A stretch of DNA of 64,000 bases, taken from positions 30,781,707 to 30,845,706 of the forward strand of contig CM055894.1 of the NCBI GenBank assembly GCA_029582155.1, read 5' to 3'. This document shows positions 23,632 through 36,963 of the stretch, piece after piece. A program made the position numbers and the translations under genes. The notes below the pieces were generated by a model. The model did no database searches, was not told the DNA's origin, and saw nothing but the letters and a program-made list of their open reading frames with translations. Position 1 is the first letter of the stretch; each line of letters begins with the position of its first letter. The stretch comes from Panopea generosa (Eukaryota; Mollusca; Bivalvia; Adapedonta; Hiatellidae).

Positions 23632-23860
23632 AACATATCATTTGAACCACTGAAACTGGTTCTGAAATAATATTATGTAAAAACTAATGTGCTATAATTT
23701 TTTTTTGTTCCACTGTATTTACATAGTAAATATGGAACACTACTGTGTTACAATTAAACATTCTTGTTCCAGTGAAATTGCATAGCAAGGTGAAATATGT
23801 AAGAATGAAACTGTCAAATTTGTTCCTGTTCTTCTGAAAATAATCCTAATAAAACTTTAA
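23632..23860. repeat. Distal part of the split minisatellite
   Basis: Diverged copies of TTGTTCCACTGTAATTGCATAG and AAGTGTTCTAAT-like phrases continue the 20470-21456 array beyond the LINE. Confidence 0.7.
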
Positions 23861-25427
23861 AGGCAAACTCTTGTAGAACACTATATATAAAATCATTCAC
23901 ATTAGTTTTCCATACTGTATAACTCAGTTTGAAAGCCCTTCCTTTTCCCTCTTTCTCCACCTGTGTACTGAAACCTCCAAAAATTCATGAAATCTGCAAC
24001 ACTGTTTAGAATTAAAATTCCATTAAATAAAATTGTTTTCTTTATTTCAATTTAATACTACCATGAGACCGAATGAATAAAACTGTAATAAAATATCATA
24101 GACAATAGTCACACAAGGTGCAAATTATATTGTAATATAGTTATGTTCTTCAAAGGTGTCAAGTTTAACCTACACATCTAACTGTGGTAAAGTTATGGCG
24201 AATAAAACAATACCAAATATGTTTGTAAATAATGAAACTATGCCTTGCATGAAAGTTAAATAATCTCTATATTACACAAGATAAAAACAAGGCCACTATC
24301 ACAAGGAAATAGTGTAATGGTGGTGCATGTAACTGGGGACAGCAGAGGTGTTTGCTTCAACTGATTTCACACACAAGATTAGCTGAAATGTTATGAATGT
24401 GCAAGCAATTGCATTGAAAACTGTCATGAAATCTGCTTCAAGACCGAATGAGTTGTTGACTAAGAGGCTAAGCACTAGGCAGTGCTTTATGGCATGTGAA
24501 CATTCACAACAAAACGCGTTAAAACTGTGCAAAAGGAATACTATGTTTCTTTGCTTTGGTAGACTATTAAGGAATGCTGTGAACATTAAACATATCTGAC
24601 TCAATGTTATGCAAGGAGCAATACGAGTTAGTATATTTACACCAACTAAGACAGCGAGGTGTGTCAGATTTTAATCAGATTTATACAGTATGTCAATTGA
24701 TTAATAATAAATAAAGGAAAACGTTCATACGTAACTGATACGTAACTGATACATAAAGAACATGGACGCTTATATAAATGCAAAATCTCTTCAGACAATT
24801 ATAATACTCAATTAAAAATATGTTCAACTTCAAACCTTTCCAAAAAAGCAACAACCAGAAACAACAATAGAAAAGAAAGAATTGGAATTATCAATAGATT
24901 TTTCTGTTAAATTGCTTGTGAGCTAAAGTTATGCTTTAAAAACTTTATGTTATATAACAAACAAAATTTTATGTAGTGTAGACAATGAAAAGATTTTATC
25001 ATCAGACCAGCTAGGTCTTATGTCTTTAATTATGTAATCTCTGCTGAAAATATTTTCAAACATAACTGTTCAGTGTAGGTACTGGTCAAATGTTGCAATT
25101 CTTTTTAACTGGAAAGGTTTTGCTTGTGGTCAATTACATATCAAACAAGACAAAATTATGAAGTGAATTCATGTTCCAATCTCATAACTTTGCCTCAAAG
25201 GCACTTGTTGATAAATAAAATAATCAATTAACTCTTTTTACCTACATTAATTAATAACAAAATAATGCGGAATTAATATATCCACACATTTATAAGCTGG
25301 TATCTTTCCTTTAATTTTGACAAAGTAAATCTTCAGTTTCATAATTTTATCTGGTTTGATCTTATCAGACATCCATTGATAACTTATTCAAGTGCTTCAA
25401 TGTTTTAAAAAAAGTATATAAAACCGT
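23861..25427. other. Intronic sequence, nothing recognised
   Basis: AT-rich with short unsupported frames (for example 24299-24604). CGTAACTGATACGTAACTGATAC near 24729-24752 is a minor tandem. Confidence 0.4.
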
Positions 25428-25650
25428 TATAAACTAATAGCTAGATCATTATCCAATTTGTTCTTTAAAAGGGGGAATGGGGGGGGGGGGGAGATTTTAT
25501 CTTTTATTTATTTATTTTGAATTTTTTGTAGTTTTTTTTTTTTTAAAAAATGAAAAAAAAATTTTTTTTTTAATAAAAATGGTTGGGGCGGCATGAAAAT
25601 TAGGGGGTGGGCAGGGATGATAATCTAGCAATTAATTTATTATGGCTTAA
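25428..25650. mobile_element. MITE-like element, 'GCTAGATTATCATCC' family
   Basis: The left end AGCTAGATCATTATCC and right end GATGATAATCTAGCAATTAATTTATTATGG are inverted repeats enclosing G-runs, T/A homopolymers and GGCGGCATGAAAATTAGGGGG. Matching copies: 47938-48142 (both ends), 38228-38318 and 39526-39681 (right ends). Confidence 0.7.
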
Positions 25651-26365
25651 TGCAGTCACATAACAAATCACTCCTTGATGATATTTTAGTACCAACACAT
25701 TATAGGTTATTTGACGCCAACAGGAAGGAATATTCCAGGTTCACTCTACATGTACAAAACAACAAATTAACATACAGATTAAAAAAATACATCAACAAAT
25801 GAATATGCAGAATGAACCTAGAACCTTGATACCTGCAGAACTGCAGAGTTTCAGCAAATTCTATCGTAGTACTCAATTTGTCGCTTCTTACGACATGCAT
25901 AAGCCACAGTGATCCTATTCTTGCCATCACTTATGGCTCCCTGGAACCACACAGGGGTTGATAATTTAACCACAATAGTGAACATGAGAAAAAATGATAA
26001 AATGAACATGACACCCATTCGGATGATTCCTGCCCCTCTGCAGAGATCGACAGTGATTCTATTCTTAGCCGGAACCACACAGGCTCCAATACAATAGATA
26101 GCACTTTTGCCCATTTCCATCTGTCAAAACTAGAAATTTGTCTGTCAACACAAATGCCCCTGCTTTTGATCAGAAACCATTTTTTTAACAAAAATTATGT
26201 CGAAGCTCCTCTAAAATTTGACATGTAGACAAATCAAATTTGTCCTGCATTTTATAATTATACAGTTACACACAAACTATTTATCAAATACACAGCCCTT
26301 TTCAGAAATTATTGACTGGAAATACATTTTTTTACATCAGAAGGACAAAGGGTTGAATGTCAAAT
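25651..26365. other. Intronic; dispersed repeat related to 12350-12470
   Basis: The segment about 25905-26100 shares ATTCTTGCCATCAC and GGTTGATAATTTAACCACAA with 12350-12470, and contains an internal partial duplication (GATCCTATTCTTGCC / GATTCTATTCTTAGCC). No exon supported. Confidence 0.45.
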
Positions 26366-26521
<156 letters not shown>

Positions 26522-27370
26522 TTAATGCCCTATCGGCATTCATCAAAAATGTGTGGGCATAAAAAGAACAGATAATAGCAAGAACTGTTAGAGTCATACT
26601 CAACCACATCAATCCTGTCTCTAATAATATGAAATAGCAAATTTAAAATATGCAGTGAGCACTTCTATAACAAACACCACTATGTATATCTGGAGACAAT
26701 TCAGTCAACAGTAGAACTCCAAAACTAAAAGTCAACCGACTTTGACCAAGGTTAATACCTATACACTTTAACCATATTTAATCAACAAATATTAACAATA
26801 TCTTTCTGAATTATGTTTAAACTGACAATTTGATTTTGTATTATCAATCTTATGATAGGTCTTCAAAGTCAATGAATTCTGCCCAGAATCAAGTTTGATT
26901 GTCAGATGAGCAAATAGGAAAAGAAAAGGCAATATTTACAAGGTGACTTAGTAATTATACAAGTGTGTCACATTCCACAAACACACATAGGTATGATATA
27001 GACACTGTCCAGTACACACACATAAAATCATTACAAATATTACATTATATTTCACAACAAAAAAACATTTCTAGATGATACAAAACGTTATGTTTTAATT
27101 CTTTCCTTTATATAAGAATATTGAAATATTTATGTGTTATTTTTTTTAAAATGGAATTTAATCCCATTCCTGTTTTAATACAATAACTGCCATATATAAA
27201 TTTAGAGGACCATCTGAAACCTGCATACAAGCTCATGTACAAGAATCGGAGATGAGCTGCTTTTCTTAAGCAGAAATCTGGGAAATAATTTTGCAGAGGC
27301 TGTGCCAAAGATCACTCTACCATGGAGGACTTTTTAATTGGGTTTCATTTTCAGCTTAAATATTAAGCAT
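26522..27370. other. Intronic sequence, nothing recognised
   Basis: No splice-flanked frame or matched repeat. Confidence 0.4.
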
Positions 27371-27630
27371 AAATTTTATGCCATCAAGGGCTAACAGATG
27401 ATCAATAAGCAAACCACTCTTTCCTGGGATCCTGAAAGGTTACCCAGTTCTAAAGTGCACCCACTTCACAAGTAACTTTCCCACTTGAATCAGCAGTGAG
27501 AGACAAATGGCAATGTGACTCAATGTCATATATCAGTCTTCAGAGACTGTGGCTGGGCGGGGATTCGAACTCACGACCCCTGGATCGATAGTCAGACGTG
27601 CTATTGACTGAGCTAACTGGGCCTGGCTTT
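27371..27630 (-). repeat. tRNA-derived SINE, best-preserved copy
   Basis: On the minus strand: GGCCCAGTTAGCTCAGTCAA (A-box region, plus 27606-27622) and GAGTTCGAATCCCCG (B box, plus 27558-27572). The body has GATTCAAGTGGGAAAGTTAC and ends GTTAGCCCTTGATGGCATAA. The intact internal promoter boxes make this the clearest family member here. Confidence 0.9.
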
Positions 27631-27900
27631 TAATAGGGATTAAAACAATTTTCAACACATCACAGGTTATATATTGAATAAGGTATCCAATATTATGGCT
27701 GTAGCAGACCTTAGAATTAACCTTGAGCAAAAGCACTGTCCTTCTGCAAGAAGCTGGCAAACTTTCTCGTTTATAGTTATTGACAAAGAAACTGCCAAAC
27801 TTTCTCACTTATAGTTATTGACAAAGCTGGACTCAAACCAATTATCTTTGAATCAGTGAGAGGTTAGTGAGCCAAGGGCCTGTAATCACATAACTGTGTC
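27631..27900 (-). repeat. Second SINE-like repeat abutting the first
   Basis: TTTTCAACACATCACAGGTTATATATTG matches the 15555 family (TTTTCAACACATTTAAGGTTATATATCC). There is an internal near-duplication GCCAAACTTTCTC / GCAAACTTTCTCG with TTATAGTTATTGACAAAG. Possible minus-strand head near 27850-27890. Confidence 0.55.
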
Positions 27901-29447
27901 TCATTGATACGTTGTGTACAAAACTGCACAAAAAGACGCAAGCAGAGGTGTTTAGCTAAATGAGCCCTTATAGCTCAGCTTTGCCCAAGATGTAAAGAAA
28001 ACAAGTTTCCAAAATTTAAACAATGTAACCTAATGACTAGGTCATTTAAATTTCTTTTAAATATTTCTAATTTATAATATCTAACTTAAAATTCCGAATA
28101 CAAAATTCTTTTTCTATATTATTATGAATTGCTCAATGCAATGACAGAAAAAACACAAATAGTATAATTTTAGAAATTAAAAAAAATGTTAATAAAATGT
28201 TATATGTATATAGATACATGTACATACATACAACTGATTATTTATGTTTTTATGAATTATTCACATTGATCATCATTATATTATGAAAAAAATAAATTAT
28301 ACATGACACTGAATGATATTTTTATAATATTTACACATCAATATTATATAACAAAAAGCATTGTTTATTCAAATTCACATCTTTTGTTCACAATAGTCAA
28401 ACGAAATATACCTTTAGGAGAAGTTGCATTGAATTTGTTGTACAACCTGTACCAATTTTACATCAGCGTTTTGAATTCAAGCAAGATTTGTTTATTTATA
28501 TAATTTTGTTTTGCAGACTTTTAAAGTCATCATTTTAAGTGTAGCATATCTAACAACACCTTTTAGACAATACATAGTTACTACCATAATATATCGAGAT
28601 TCGAGAATGTGTTTCCATCTCACAACACTTTGTATATTCACATAAAATAGTAAACCATTAAATGCCTTAGAAGTTAAATTGAGGTATTCTCTGATTGGAT
28701 TTAGTATTGTGTCACATTAGGAATAAACCATAGATTATGAAAATGTTTGATAGTTACATGTGGAATTATACTTGTCCAATAATTGGTTCAAGGGTTGTTA
28801 TATCCACACAAGACCAAAGGCCACAGGTCAATAAGACTGAGAACCAATAATTGGGCCAATATAAAATCAGTTAACTAATATACATTTTATAAAACAACAG
28901 CTAGAATGATGATTAGGAGATGATCCAAACCAAAATTGTTCAATACCAAGGTATATGTTTTATTATTTGCAATACAAGAAAGTACATTAATTAACTATTT
29001 GCAATTGTTATGCTCCCAAATATGTCAAACTCCTCTTGTAAACGTGGATTTCTTCAGCAAAATGAAGGTATTTACACAACTTTAAAGTGGTACATATAAA
29101 AAATCATCATTTTACAGTACAAACTGGTTAACAGTGGCAAAAATTGCATACATTTGTTCTGAGATACAAAGAAAGTTTAATGTTAGTTTAGAATAATTTA
29201 AAAGGAATATATCAGGATTTTTTAAAAAAAAAATTAAATTGGTTACACAATTATATATTGTATATTGGAATATAAGATAAAAAATGTCCAAAAAAAATTG
29301 TTCTGCATAGGTTCCAGTGCTTAAACATATAGCTAATTAATGTATAGTTATTGTGTAACCATGGACAACGATGCAAGTTCCTTCAAACCATTATGGTGTT
29401 CTCTATTTTCCGATAATAAATTCCGGCTAGATTATTGATAGCCCCTT
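27901..29447. other. Intronic/intergenic AT-rich sequence
   Basis: About 29204-29290 has GGAATATATCAGGATTTT, a weak match to 5446-5590. Nothing else recognised. The 100 bp before 29448 contains TTTTCCG and ATTCCGG motifs that could belong to a promoter of the candidate plus-strand gene, but no TATA box is evident. Confidence 0.4.
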
Positions 29448-29474
29448 ATGTCCTCTACTTTGGCGGCCTGTAAG
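29448..29474 (+). CDS. Candidate first coding exon of a plus-strand nested gene
   Basis: ATG at 29448 opens MSSTLAACK and runs straight into a good donor (TGTAAG|GTAAGA), ending in phase 0. The surrounding 50 bp is richer in G/C than its flanks (TTTGGCGGCCTG). It matches in phase the 35121-35226 exon. If real, the gene lies inside the long intron of the minus-strand gene. Evidence is limited to start, donor and phase; no family is recognised. Confidence 0.35.
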
Positions 29475-31190
29475 GTAAGACAAAAAATGAAATTGTAATA
29501 ATGTATGGTAAAAGTTTTTCCCACATTTTGAACTGTGAAATCTATGTAAACCAATGTCACTTAGTCATGAATGGTAATTGCATGAATTAGTCCGGATTCT
29601 AATGAAATTTCCTCTTAAATTAATGGAAATAAGCTAAGTTGTGTTCTCATTTTTAAACTAAAGAAAACAAAAGTACTTTTGTAGCTAAATCAAACCACAA
29701 CCATTAAAAGTAGATTAAGCACTGCATCATACCAGCTGTTCATTCATGGCAGGTGTTTTTGATGACACGTTTTATCATGTTGTATTACAAAACAGAATTA
29801 TAATTCTAATCTCCCTGTCTGATAAATCACACAATAAATCTTCATGTATTTACTGTGTTAAAATCATTTATAAGTATGACAAAATATTACTTTCTAAGTA
29901 TTGAACACATTAAACCACACTAGAATACAGTAATTCTGGATAGACTGCACTATTAGCATTATTTTTATTTTGAAAATGGGGTTCAGTGCCAATTTCAACA
30001 CATTTCAGGTTTAGGACTGAATGGGACTCGAACCCATAACCACAGCGGTGAGAGGCAAGTGATCTTGAGATGGGGCCCAAGCCTACACATCCACAAAGGT
30101 TCATTAGGTTACATGATATCAGTAACTACATGATTGTATTACTGATTTTTTTACATGGTATCATAGTAACAATCCACCACAAATCTTTCAATGTAGCCAT
30201 TCTTATTCTAAACTGAGAACACAGAACTTTATCAGTGTTACTTAGATGTTATTGTAAAAAAATTATGTGCTGAATTAATATGGCAATAAATTTAATGATG
30301 TCAAGGGGATGATTATAAAATCATATTGAATTAATATATACTTTTTATGTCTGCACATTATTTTCACACTAAGTCAATTGGGAGTATTTTATTCATCTTT
30401 TATTTAAAAACACAGTTCAGAGGGTTACGAAATATCTAAACCTACTTAATTGAATGACTGCTGAATTCAATCCACATTATTTATTCATTCAGTTAATCGG
30501 TCAATGCAACTTCTGGTGGAAATAGTTTTGTATGACTACTGTGTTGTTCATTTGAGTGATATTTGATTTCATTAGAAGTTCCTCTTAAAATGATTATATT
30601 TTCACACAAGACCTTGATGATTAAATTACATTATCTTTTTATAGGGCCCAATTATGGCCAATCAGAATCAAATCACCAATATATTTTTAATGATTTGTTT
30701 ACACTGTGTTACAGTTTCCAATAACCGTGGTGAGAGTTGAATAAAATCTGGCTTAAAAAAATTTGGAACTTCAAAAAAGATAATTTAAGCTGTTTCTTTA
30801 TTATTTGTTGGTTTATGATTTTTATATTGTCAAAAACTTGATTTATTCAGATGAAATATCAGACACAATTGGTTATTTTCTAACTTTCAGACATTAGTCC
30901 TCATAAACTACAAGTTTGTGGTGCACAATTCTGTTTTACGAAGGAAATTGTCTCCTTTACATTGGTCAAATTTTAATATCAACTTAATGTTTTCACAAAT
31001 TGAAATAACAGGAAAGGTGAATTCTGTAAACCAACAAATAAAAAATAAATGGCTTTAAACAATTAAAAATAAATGTAACTCATGACAAAATATCCATATC
31101 AATTAAATAACAGATACACACAATTACAAATGATTGAAACATTTCTTATTCTTATCAAACAAATATTTCTCATTTTAATACAATGTATAA
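29475..31190. other. Non-coding; SINE-like copy at 29970-30090
   Basis: GGGGTTCAGTGCCAATTTCAACACATTTCAGG, then GGGACTCGAACCC (a minus-strand B box) at about 29977-30090, belongs to the 15555 family. The rest shows no supported feature. Confidence 0.5.
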
Positions 31191-31385
31191 AACAAGAGTG
31201 GTGTCCTTACACTTACACATCTAAATAAATAAATGTCCACTAAAATATTAACATTGCAATTACCTTTGCCCAAATTGATTTTTCCACCCAAAAAAACAAA
31301 ATGGTCATAATGTAGTGAAGTTGAAATTATATCTTTGAAAGAGAAACGAAAGTAGAGAATGATTATAAACTAGCTTGCAAGCATT

Positions 31386-31565
31386 GTCATAGTACCATGA
31401 AGCATATATACATACTTCTGTCACATTACATTTCATCATGCCAGTCTATGCCATTCTACACTGCCATAGTACCATGAAGCATATATACATTATGTCACAT
31501 TACATTTCATCATGCCAGTCTATACCATTCTGCATTGCCATAGTACCATGAAGTATATGCCATAT
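31386..31565. repeat. Tandem duplication, ~2.3 copies of ~80 bp
   Basis: CATAGTACCATGAAGCATAT is repeated at about 31389, 31464 and 31540, with CACATTACATTTCATCATGCCAGTCTATACC between. Confidence 0.8.
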
Positions 31566-32173
31566 GTCTGAAACAACCAATACACCAACTGCTATACATG
31601 GAAATGAGAGTATTTATCATTAACTACACATATATGTTTAGATTCATAAAAGAAAATGCTATAATAACTGTATATAAGGATAATCAACTAACTGTCCATT
31701 TATTTACTGAAAACCAATAACTATAGAATTATGTTACAACATAACTAAAGACTTAAGCTTAATTGGAAGCAATACTGATTTTATTAAGTTCATAGAAAAA
31801 ATTCAATTTCTATGCAAGTACAACTACATGTATTTTAGTTTGAAAAGCAATCATTTATTTAACTCTTTAATTTTCAAGTTATTTGAAACTTTTAACACAT
31901 TTTCTGGATGTCATTGACATTGACTTTGAACATAGCCATGATATATAAATGATCAATAACTTAGACACCTTTAACGTATTTTTGTGACCCATTAAGAAAT
32001 ATGTCCAAACAAATGACAAAAAATAGTGTAAGGTAAGTTCAATTTTCTATTAACAGCTGCTATAGAAAATTGCCAGGATCCGATATGATAAAACATTCAT
32101 AATATAGAAAATGTTATAAGCAATCATAATACAGTGCATCAGATCTCCAATTTCCAAGTAAATAAGATATATG

Positions 32174-33056
32174 AACAAGAGTGGTCAGAAGACAACAAAG
32201 CTTGCCGATGGGATAAAACTCACCACCAATGCAAAGATTGAGGTTGGAGGCAAACACCAAAAAAAAAAAAAGTTTAACCTGGGTGTCTACAGACGAAAAA
32301 TTAAGTCTTAAAGGGTCATAACTGTGCCAAAATGCAACCCAGAGTTATGGTTCTTGTCTTTGTGTATTTCAGTGATGATGGTGAACACACATGGAAAGTT
32401 TCATTCATATCCAATGAGTGGTTGCATAGATATCTTACCTGATAAAAAACTTTAACCTGAAAAATTAATTAAGTCGAAAAAGGGCCATAACTGTGCCAAA
32501 ATGCAATCCAGAGTTATGGTTCTTGTCTCTGTGTGTTCCATTGATGATGGTGAACACACATGTGAAGTTTCATTCACATCCAATGAGGGTTGCATAGATA
32601 TCTTAAACTTAAACGCAATTAAACGCAAAGTTTAACCTTGGTGTCTAAGTCCAAAAAAGGCAATCACTGTGCCAAAATGCAATCCAGAGTTATGGTTATT
32701 GTCTCTGTGTGTTTCATTAATGATGGTGAACACACATGCAAAGTTTCATTGACATCCAATGAGTGGTTGCATAGATATCTTAAACTTAAACGCAACTAAA
32801 TGCAAAGTTTAACCTGGGTGTCTAAGTCCAAAAAGGGCCATAACTGTGCCAAAATGCAATTCAGAGTTATGGTTCTTATCTGTGTGTGTTTCATTGATGA
32901 TGGTAAACACACATGCAAAGTTTCATTGACATCCAATGAGTGGTTTTATAGATAACTGAAACTTAAACGCAAAAGTTTAACATGGGTGTCTACAGATGAC
33001 GCCGACGCTGGGGTCATGACAATAGCTCTCCTTGGACTTCGTCCTGGCGAGCTAAT
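32174..33056. repeat. AACAAGAG-headed element with ~4-5 tandem units of ~175 bp
   Basis: Starts AACAAGAGTGGTCAGAAGAC, then AAAGCTTGCCGATGGG, and ends CTCCTTGGACTTCGTCCTGG, then CGAGCTAATAA. Between them are units containing GTTTAACCTGGGTGTCTA, CATAACTGTGCCAAAATGCA, CAGAGTTATGGTTCTTG and GGTGAACACACATG. The head GCTTGCC and tail GGCGAGC form a short inverted repeat. No coding capacity. Confidence 0.75.
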
Positions 33057-35120
33057 AAAAGGCAACAGTAAAATAATTACAATTGAACATTATACAAGAC
33101 AACTTGCACTATACAATAGTATATAGAAAGGACCAACTGAACGAATAAAATGAAGAGATATTAAAAGTAACAACAAGACCTGGCAAGAAAACACATGGGC
33201 AAAATGACACTGGCACCATGCAGTGATAACAGGACAACACATTTTTAGTCAGGATCTTGATCTTAGTCGTATATATCACAGGCAGCAGCTTTGGTAAATT
33301 TAAAAACAATAAACACAATTTATCATACTATAAAAGTATGGTTTGGGGCTGTTTAAATAACTCATCTGGAATTAATACTCAAACTGTGAAATGAGTGCAT
33401 ACAATATGGGGGCCTTGTATCACTAGCCTTTGTAAGTCTTAAATTTTTAAACGAACCATGGAGACTTCTTCATACTTTTCACTAACACAACATTATTGTG
33501 AATTTTCAATATGAATATTATTTATCAGGTTTACAACCTTGCATAATTATGATACATGATGTTGATAAAACACCAAATGTATATATTTTTAAGATTTCAA
33601 TATTTTTGCTAAGACAAACATCAGTAAAACGGGACCCAGTTGAAATACTGGTGATAATGATCAGGTGAAAATGACTAAATACTGAGAATTACTCTAAGTT
33701 GAAATCTTTATCATTTGTTAACAAACAATATTTTTCCATGTGTCATAATTGAGGAAAGTTGCATCCATAGCAAATTCAATTTTACCAAATAATTATACAA
33801 CTATGTAAAATGCTTTTTTAAGAATTAAATTTTCAACTTTGGCCCAACTTGCAGACTAGAGAAACACTTATTCCCAATGGGTGAAAGAATCCTTGATTAG
33901 GTTGTAATAGTTTCAAAGCTGATTAATGTAAATTCAATTGTTAATCTTAAAAAAATAATTTTAGCTAACAAGAAATAAACTTGCTAGGATATCAGTAACT
34001 TTTAATGCTTTTACAAACAGAGATGGATCATGCTGCATAATAAGCAAATGCCAGGTCTAATGAAAGAACATCAAATGAGACTTATGATAGGATGTGGATG
34101 ATTATGCACACAATTAAATTGCTGTTTTGAGGACACGATATATGACAATATAAGTATAATGCTACAAAAACTAAGTTTCATAGTTTTTGTATTAATTTTG
34201 TTAAAGAAAATATGATTTTCTGACATACAAACAATTAATTATTATACATTAGAAGAAGCTTTATCTATGTTTTTAACAGATAGGTTATTTGTTGTATGTT
34301 TTTTAAAGACTATAAAATGGGTATTTGACTTTGCCAAGAACTTTAAAGAATAGCTAAGTAAACTTTTGAAGAGTAGCTATGTTAATTATATCCAAAAGAA
34401 CCATACCTCTTTGTAAATACCATGTCAGAAATTGAATAGATAAATCAAACTTGGCCTTTTTAAAACATTCACACCTCTGCATGCATAATTAAAAATAGTC
34501 AATACTTTGGGTTTAAAATTAATTAAGAGTATAGTTATCAAGGTTTGGCATCACATTAGAACCAGTGTGAATATGTGCATCATAGTACCAAACTTCAAAA
34601 AATGCTGCATTATGGAACATTCTGAACATTGAAAACTTATTAATACATAGATTGGAAGTTGACTGAACTGACAACACTTTTTTCCCATTTGTGTGGTTAT
34701 TACTAGGTTTTACTACAGAAACAATCATTTATGTTTTGTTATTTGCAGACCACCACCTTGACAAACAGTTAAAGATGACAATGCATAGCATATTTCTCCT
34801 AATCAACCCAAAGTCAAGCCACCATCCCTCGGCGAGGGGCACAGTATTATATTATTGCACAAATTCTATTTCAAGACCAATTCATATTTGATTGTTCTGA
34901 CAGTATAGTTACCCCTTGTAACAAGCTGAAGTTAAATCCCATCTACACACCGATTTGTTTGTTGTGCAAATAATAATGATTTGCGCTTTGAATGGAACTG
35001 GTAAGTAGTGAACGATGGATACCACTGCAAGCTGATGTACTTATCCAGATAAATATCATGATTTTAATGTAACTTTGATGATTTTATACCAAACTGACAC
35101 ATTTTTCTTCAAATGCGTAG
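33057..35120. other. Non-coding sequence, nothing recognised
   Basis: AT-rich, with no convincing exon or repeat that I can match. Confidence 0.4.
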
Positions 35121-35226
35121 TATCTGGGTGCTATAACTAGAAGAAATAAGATACATTGCACAAGTGATGCAGACTTGGTTAACATGCAACAAAGGCAGAA
35201 GGTGCACAAGCAGAAAGACAATCCAG
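35121..35226 (+). CDS. Candidate internal exon of a plus-strand nested gene
   Basis: A 106-nt segment between a pyrimidine-rich acceptor (TTTTTCTTCAAATGCGTAG) and a donor (AATCCAG|GTAAAG). Only one of the three frames is open. It enters in phase 0, matching the 29448-29474 exon, and reads 35 codons (start YLGAITRRNKIHC, end QKVHKQKDNP) with phase 1 out. The basic, hydrophilic residues after a short N-terminus could suit a mitochondrial presequence region; that is speculation. I found no downstream exon with certainty. An acceptor at about 41124 would give only five more codons. Confidence 0.4.
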
Positions 35227-36022
35227 GTAAAGTACAAAATCATTTTTTTATAAGGTAAGGAATAACAAAACATCAAAATCCACCAAAAATAATTAGCAAA
35301 TATATTTTCAACTTCATCAAATAAAAAGTAAATGCCTTTTTGGCAATGATGACCTAGATAAGTAATTGATGACTGACGCTGAAAAAGTTATTAATATGTG
35401 AATCTTCCTACATATTTTGATGTTTTTCCTAGTAACAAAACAACACAACATTATTACAGGTGGAACGATTATAACTGAAATAATAAATGTTTCTAAAAAT
35501 TTTGTAATTAAATCCGTTGTTTATTACAAAATTCTATAGTGTTCCAGTTTTAAGCATATATTTTTAAAAAAAACCCCCAAAACTCCTGGATGTTAATTGT
35601 ATTTAATTTGGTGGGATATTCATACTTTTTTCTGTTGTTATAACTGTTGAAAGGGGCAAAGGAACATATTGTCACTATAGATAAGGCATTGTGGACAAAT
35701 TTTTATTTCAATGTGGTGATTTATATATGTTTATATTTTGTACACATGAGAAAATCAAAGTATATCGTCCAAGTTTTCTATGATACATTCCCACTAATAG
35801 CTAGTGTACAATTTTTTTATGCATTATTTTTCCACGCTTTTTCTTCTTTTTCATTTTTGGGTTTTAATTCATTTCCTCCTGTATTGGGCTTTTCTGTGAG
35901 TAGAGCAATGAAAAATAAAAGTATCATATCATATAATATTGACTCCCAATTTAAATGACTAAGTCGATGAACAATAAGTCTCAGACCTGGAGAAGGAAAC
36001 AATTAAAGCTCATTATTACATA
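35227..36022. other. Non-coding sequence, nothing recognised
   Basis: A 103-codon ORF at 35647-35958 is T-rich and lacks supporting signals. No repeat matched. Confidence 0.4.
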
Positions 36023-36225
36023 TAGTTGAACTTTGATGGCTTGAACTCAACAGGACTGGACAAAATAGTTTGACTTAAAGGTTGTTCGAGCCACATTTTG
36101 TTCAACATCATACCATACATGTACATGAATAAACATTGAAACAGAATTAGGCTGGGACAAGGTAAGTGGTTCAAGCTATATATGGTGTTCCAGCCATCCG
36201 TGTACGGGCTAACAAAGTTCTACTA
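36023..36225. mobile_element. MITE, Tigger/pogo-like (203 bp) with TA duplication
   Basis: The left end TAGTTGAACTTTGATGG and right end CTAACAAAGTTCTACTA are inverted and flanked by TA (36021-36022 and 36226-36227). Internal phrases GGACTGGACAAAATAGTTTG and TTCGAGCC match, in inverted orientation, the fragment at 56670-56745. Confidence 0.7.
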
Positions 36226-36963
36226 TAGAATTGGACCTGGGAACAATGCAGATTCCATGACATAATCGTTAACCTGAATTTAAGAGAGACACAGACAGAG
36301 TAAAAAGAAGCAAAATTATTACAAAATACAAACTACCATTTATTTTAAGGATCACAGTTTGTGATGTGTTCATGAAATAAAGTTCAGATCCGAATACAAT
36401 ACCTGGGCATAGAATTCCATAGAAATTTGTTTAATAGAAACAGCTTTTGGTATATAATATATTTAAATTCACATAAATTTAAACTCCCTTTTAATTTGTA
36501 TACATAACTTTTGTTTAAATTACTCTGTTAAATATTATAATCAAGATGAAGGGAATATGTACATTAAATTTTCTGAGCACTTAATAAGATTAAATCCAAT
36601 GAAATCAAATCTACTTCTGTATACTTCGATCTCATCTAAGTGAAAAATAACAGATCACAAAGCTTACACATTTGAATTGACAAATATTTTCAAATATTGA
36701 CATATCTTTGGTTGAGCTTACAAGCTTAATAAAAGTCTACAGTCATGTAAACTATCAGAGTCCAGGCTATTTCAGTTCTGAACATTGGACATATTGAATG
36801 TATTTCATCATATCTTATTATAGAATTTTTGCAACCTATAAGATCTTAAAGTCAAATAAAAGGAGACAATATTACAAAATCTAATAATAATTCTTTTGAT
36901 TATTAATATTAAAAATAGTTATCTAGAACTTGTTTGCTAATTAGTTCACAAGAAAGGTATTGG
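36226..36963. other. Non-coding sequence, nothing recognised
   Basis: No exon signals or matched repeats. Confidence 0.4.

Noticed and set aside
24299-24604. 101-codon minus-strand ORF
   Set aside because: No domain, splice site or compositional support; similar-length ORFs are expected by chance in this sequence.
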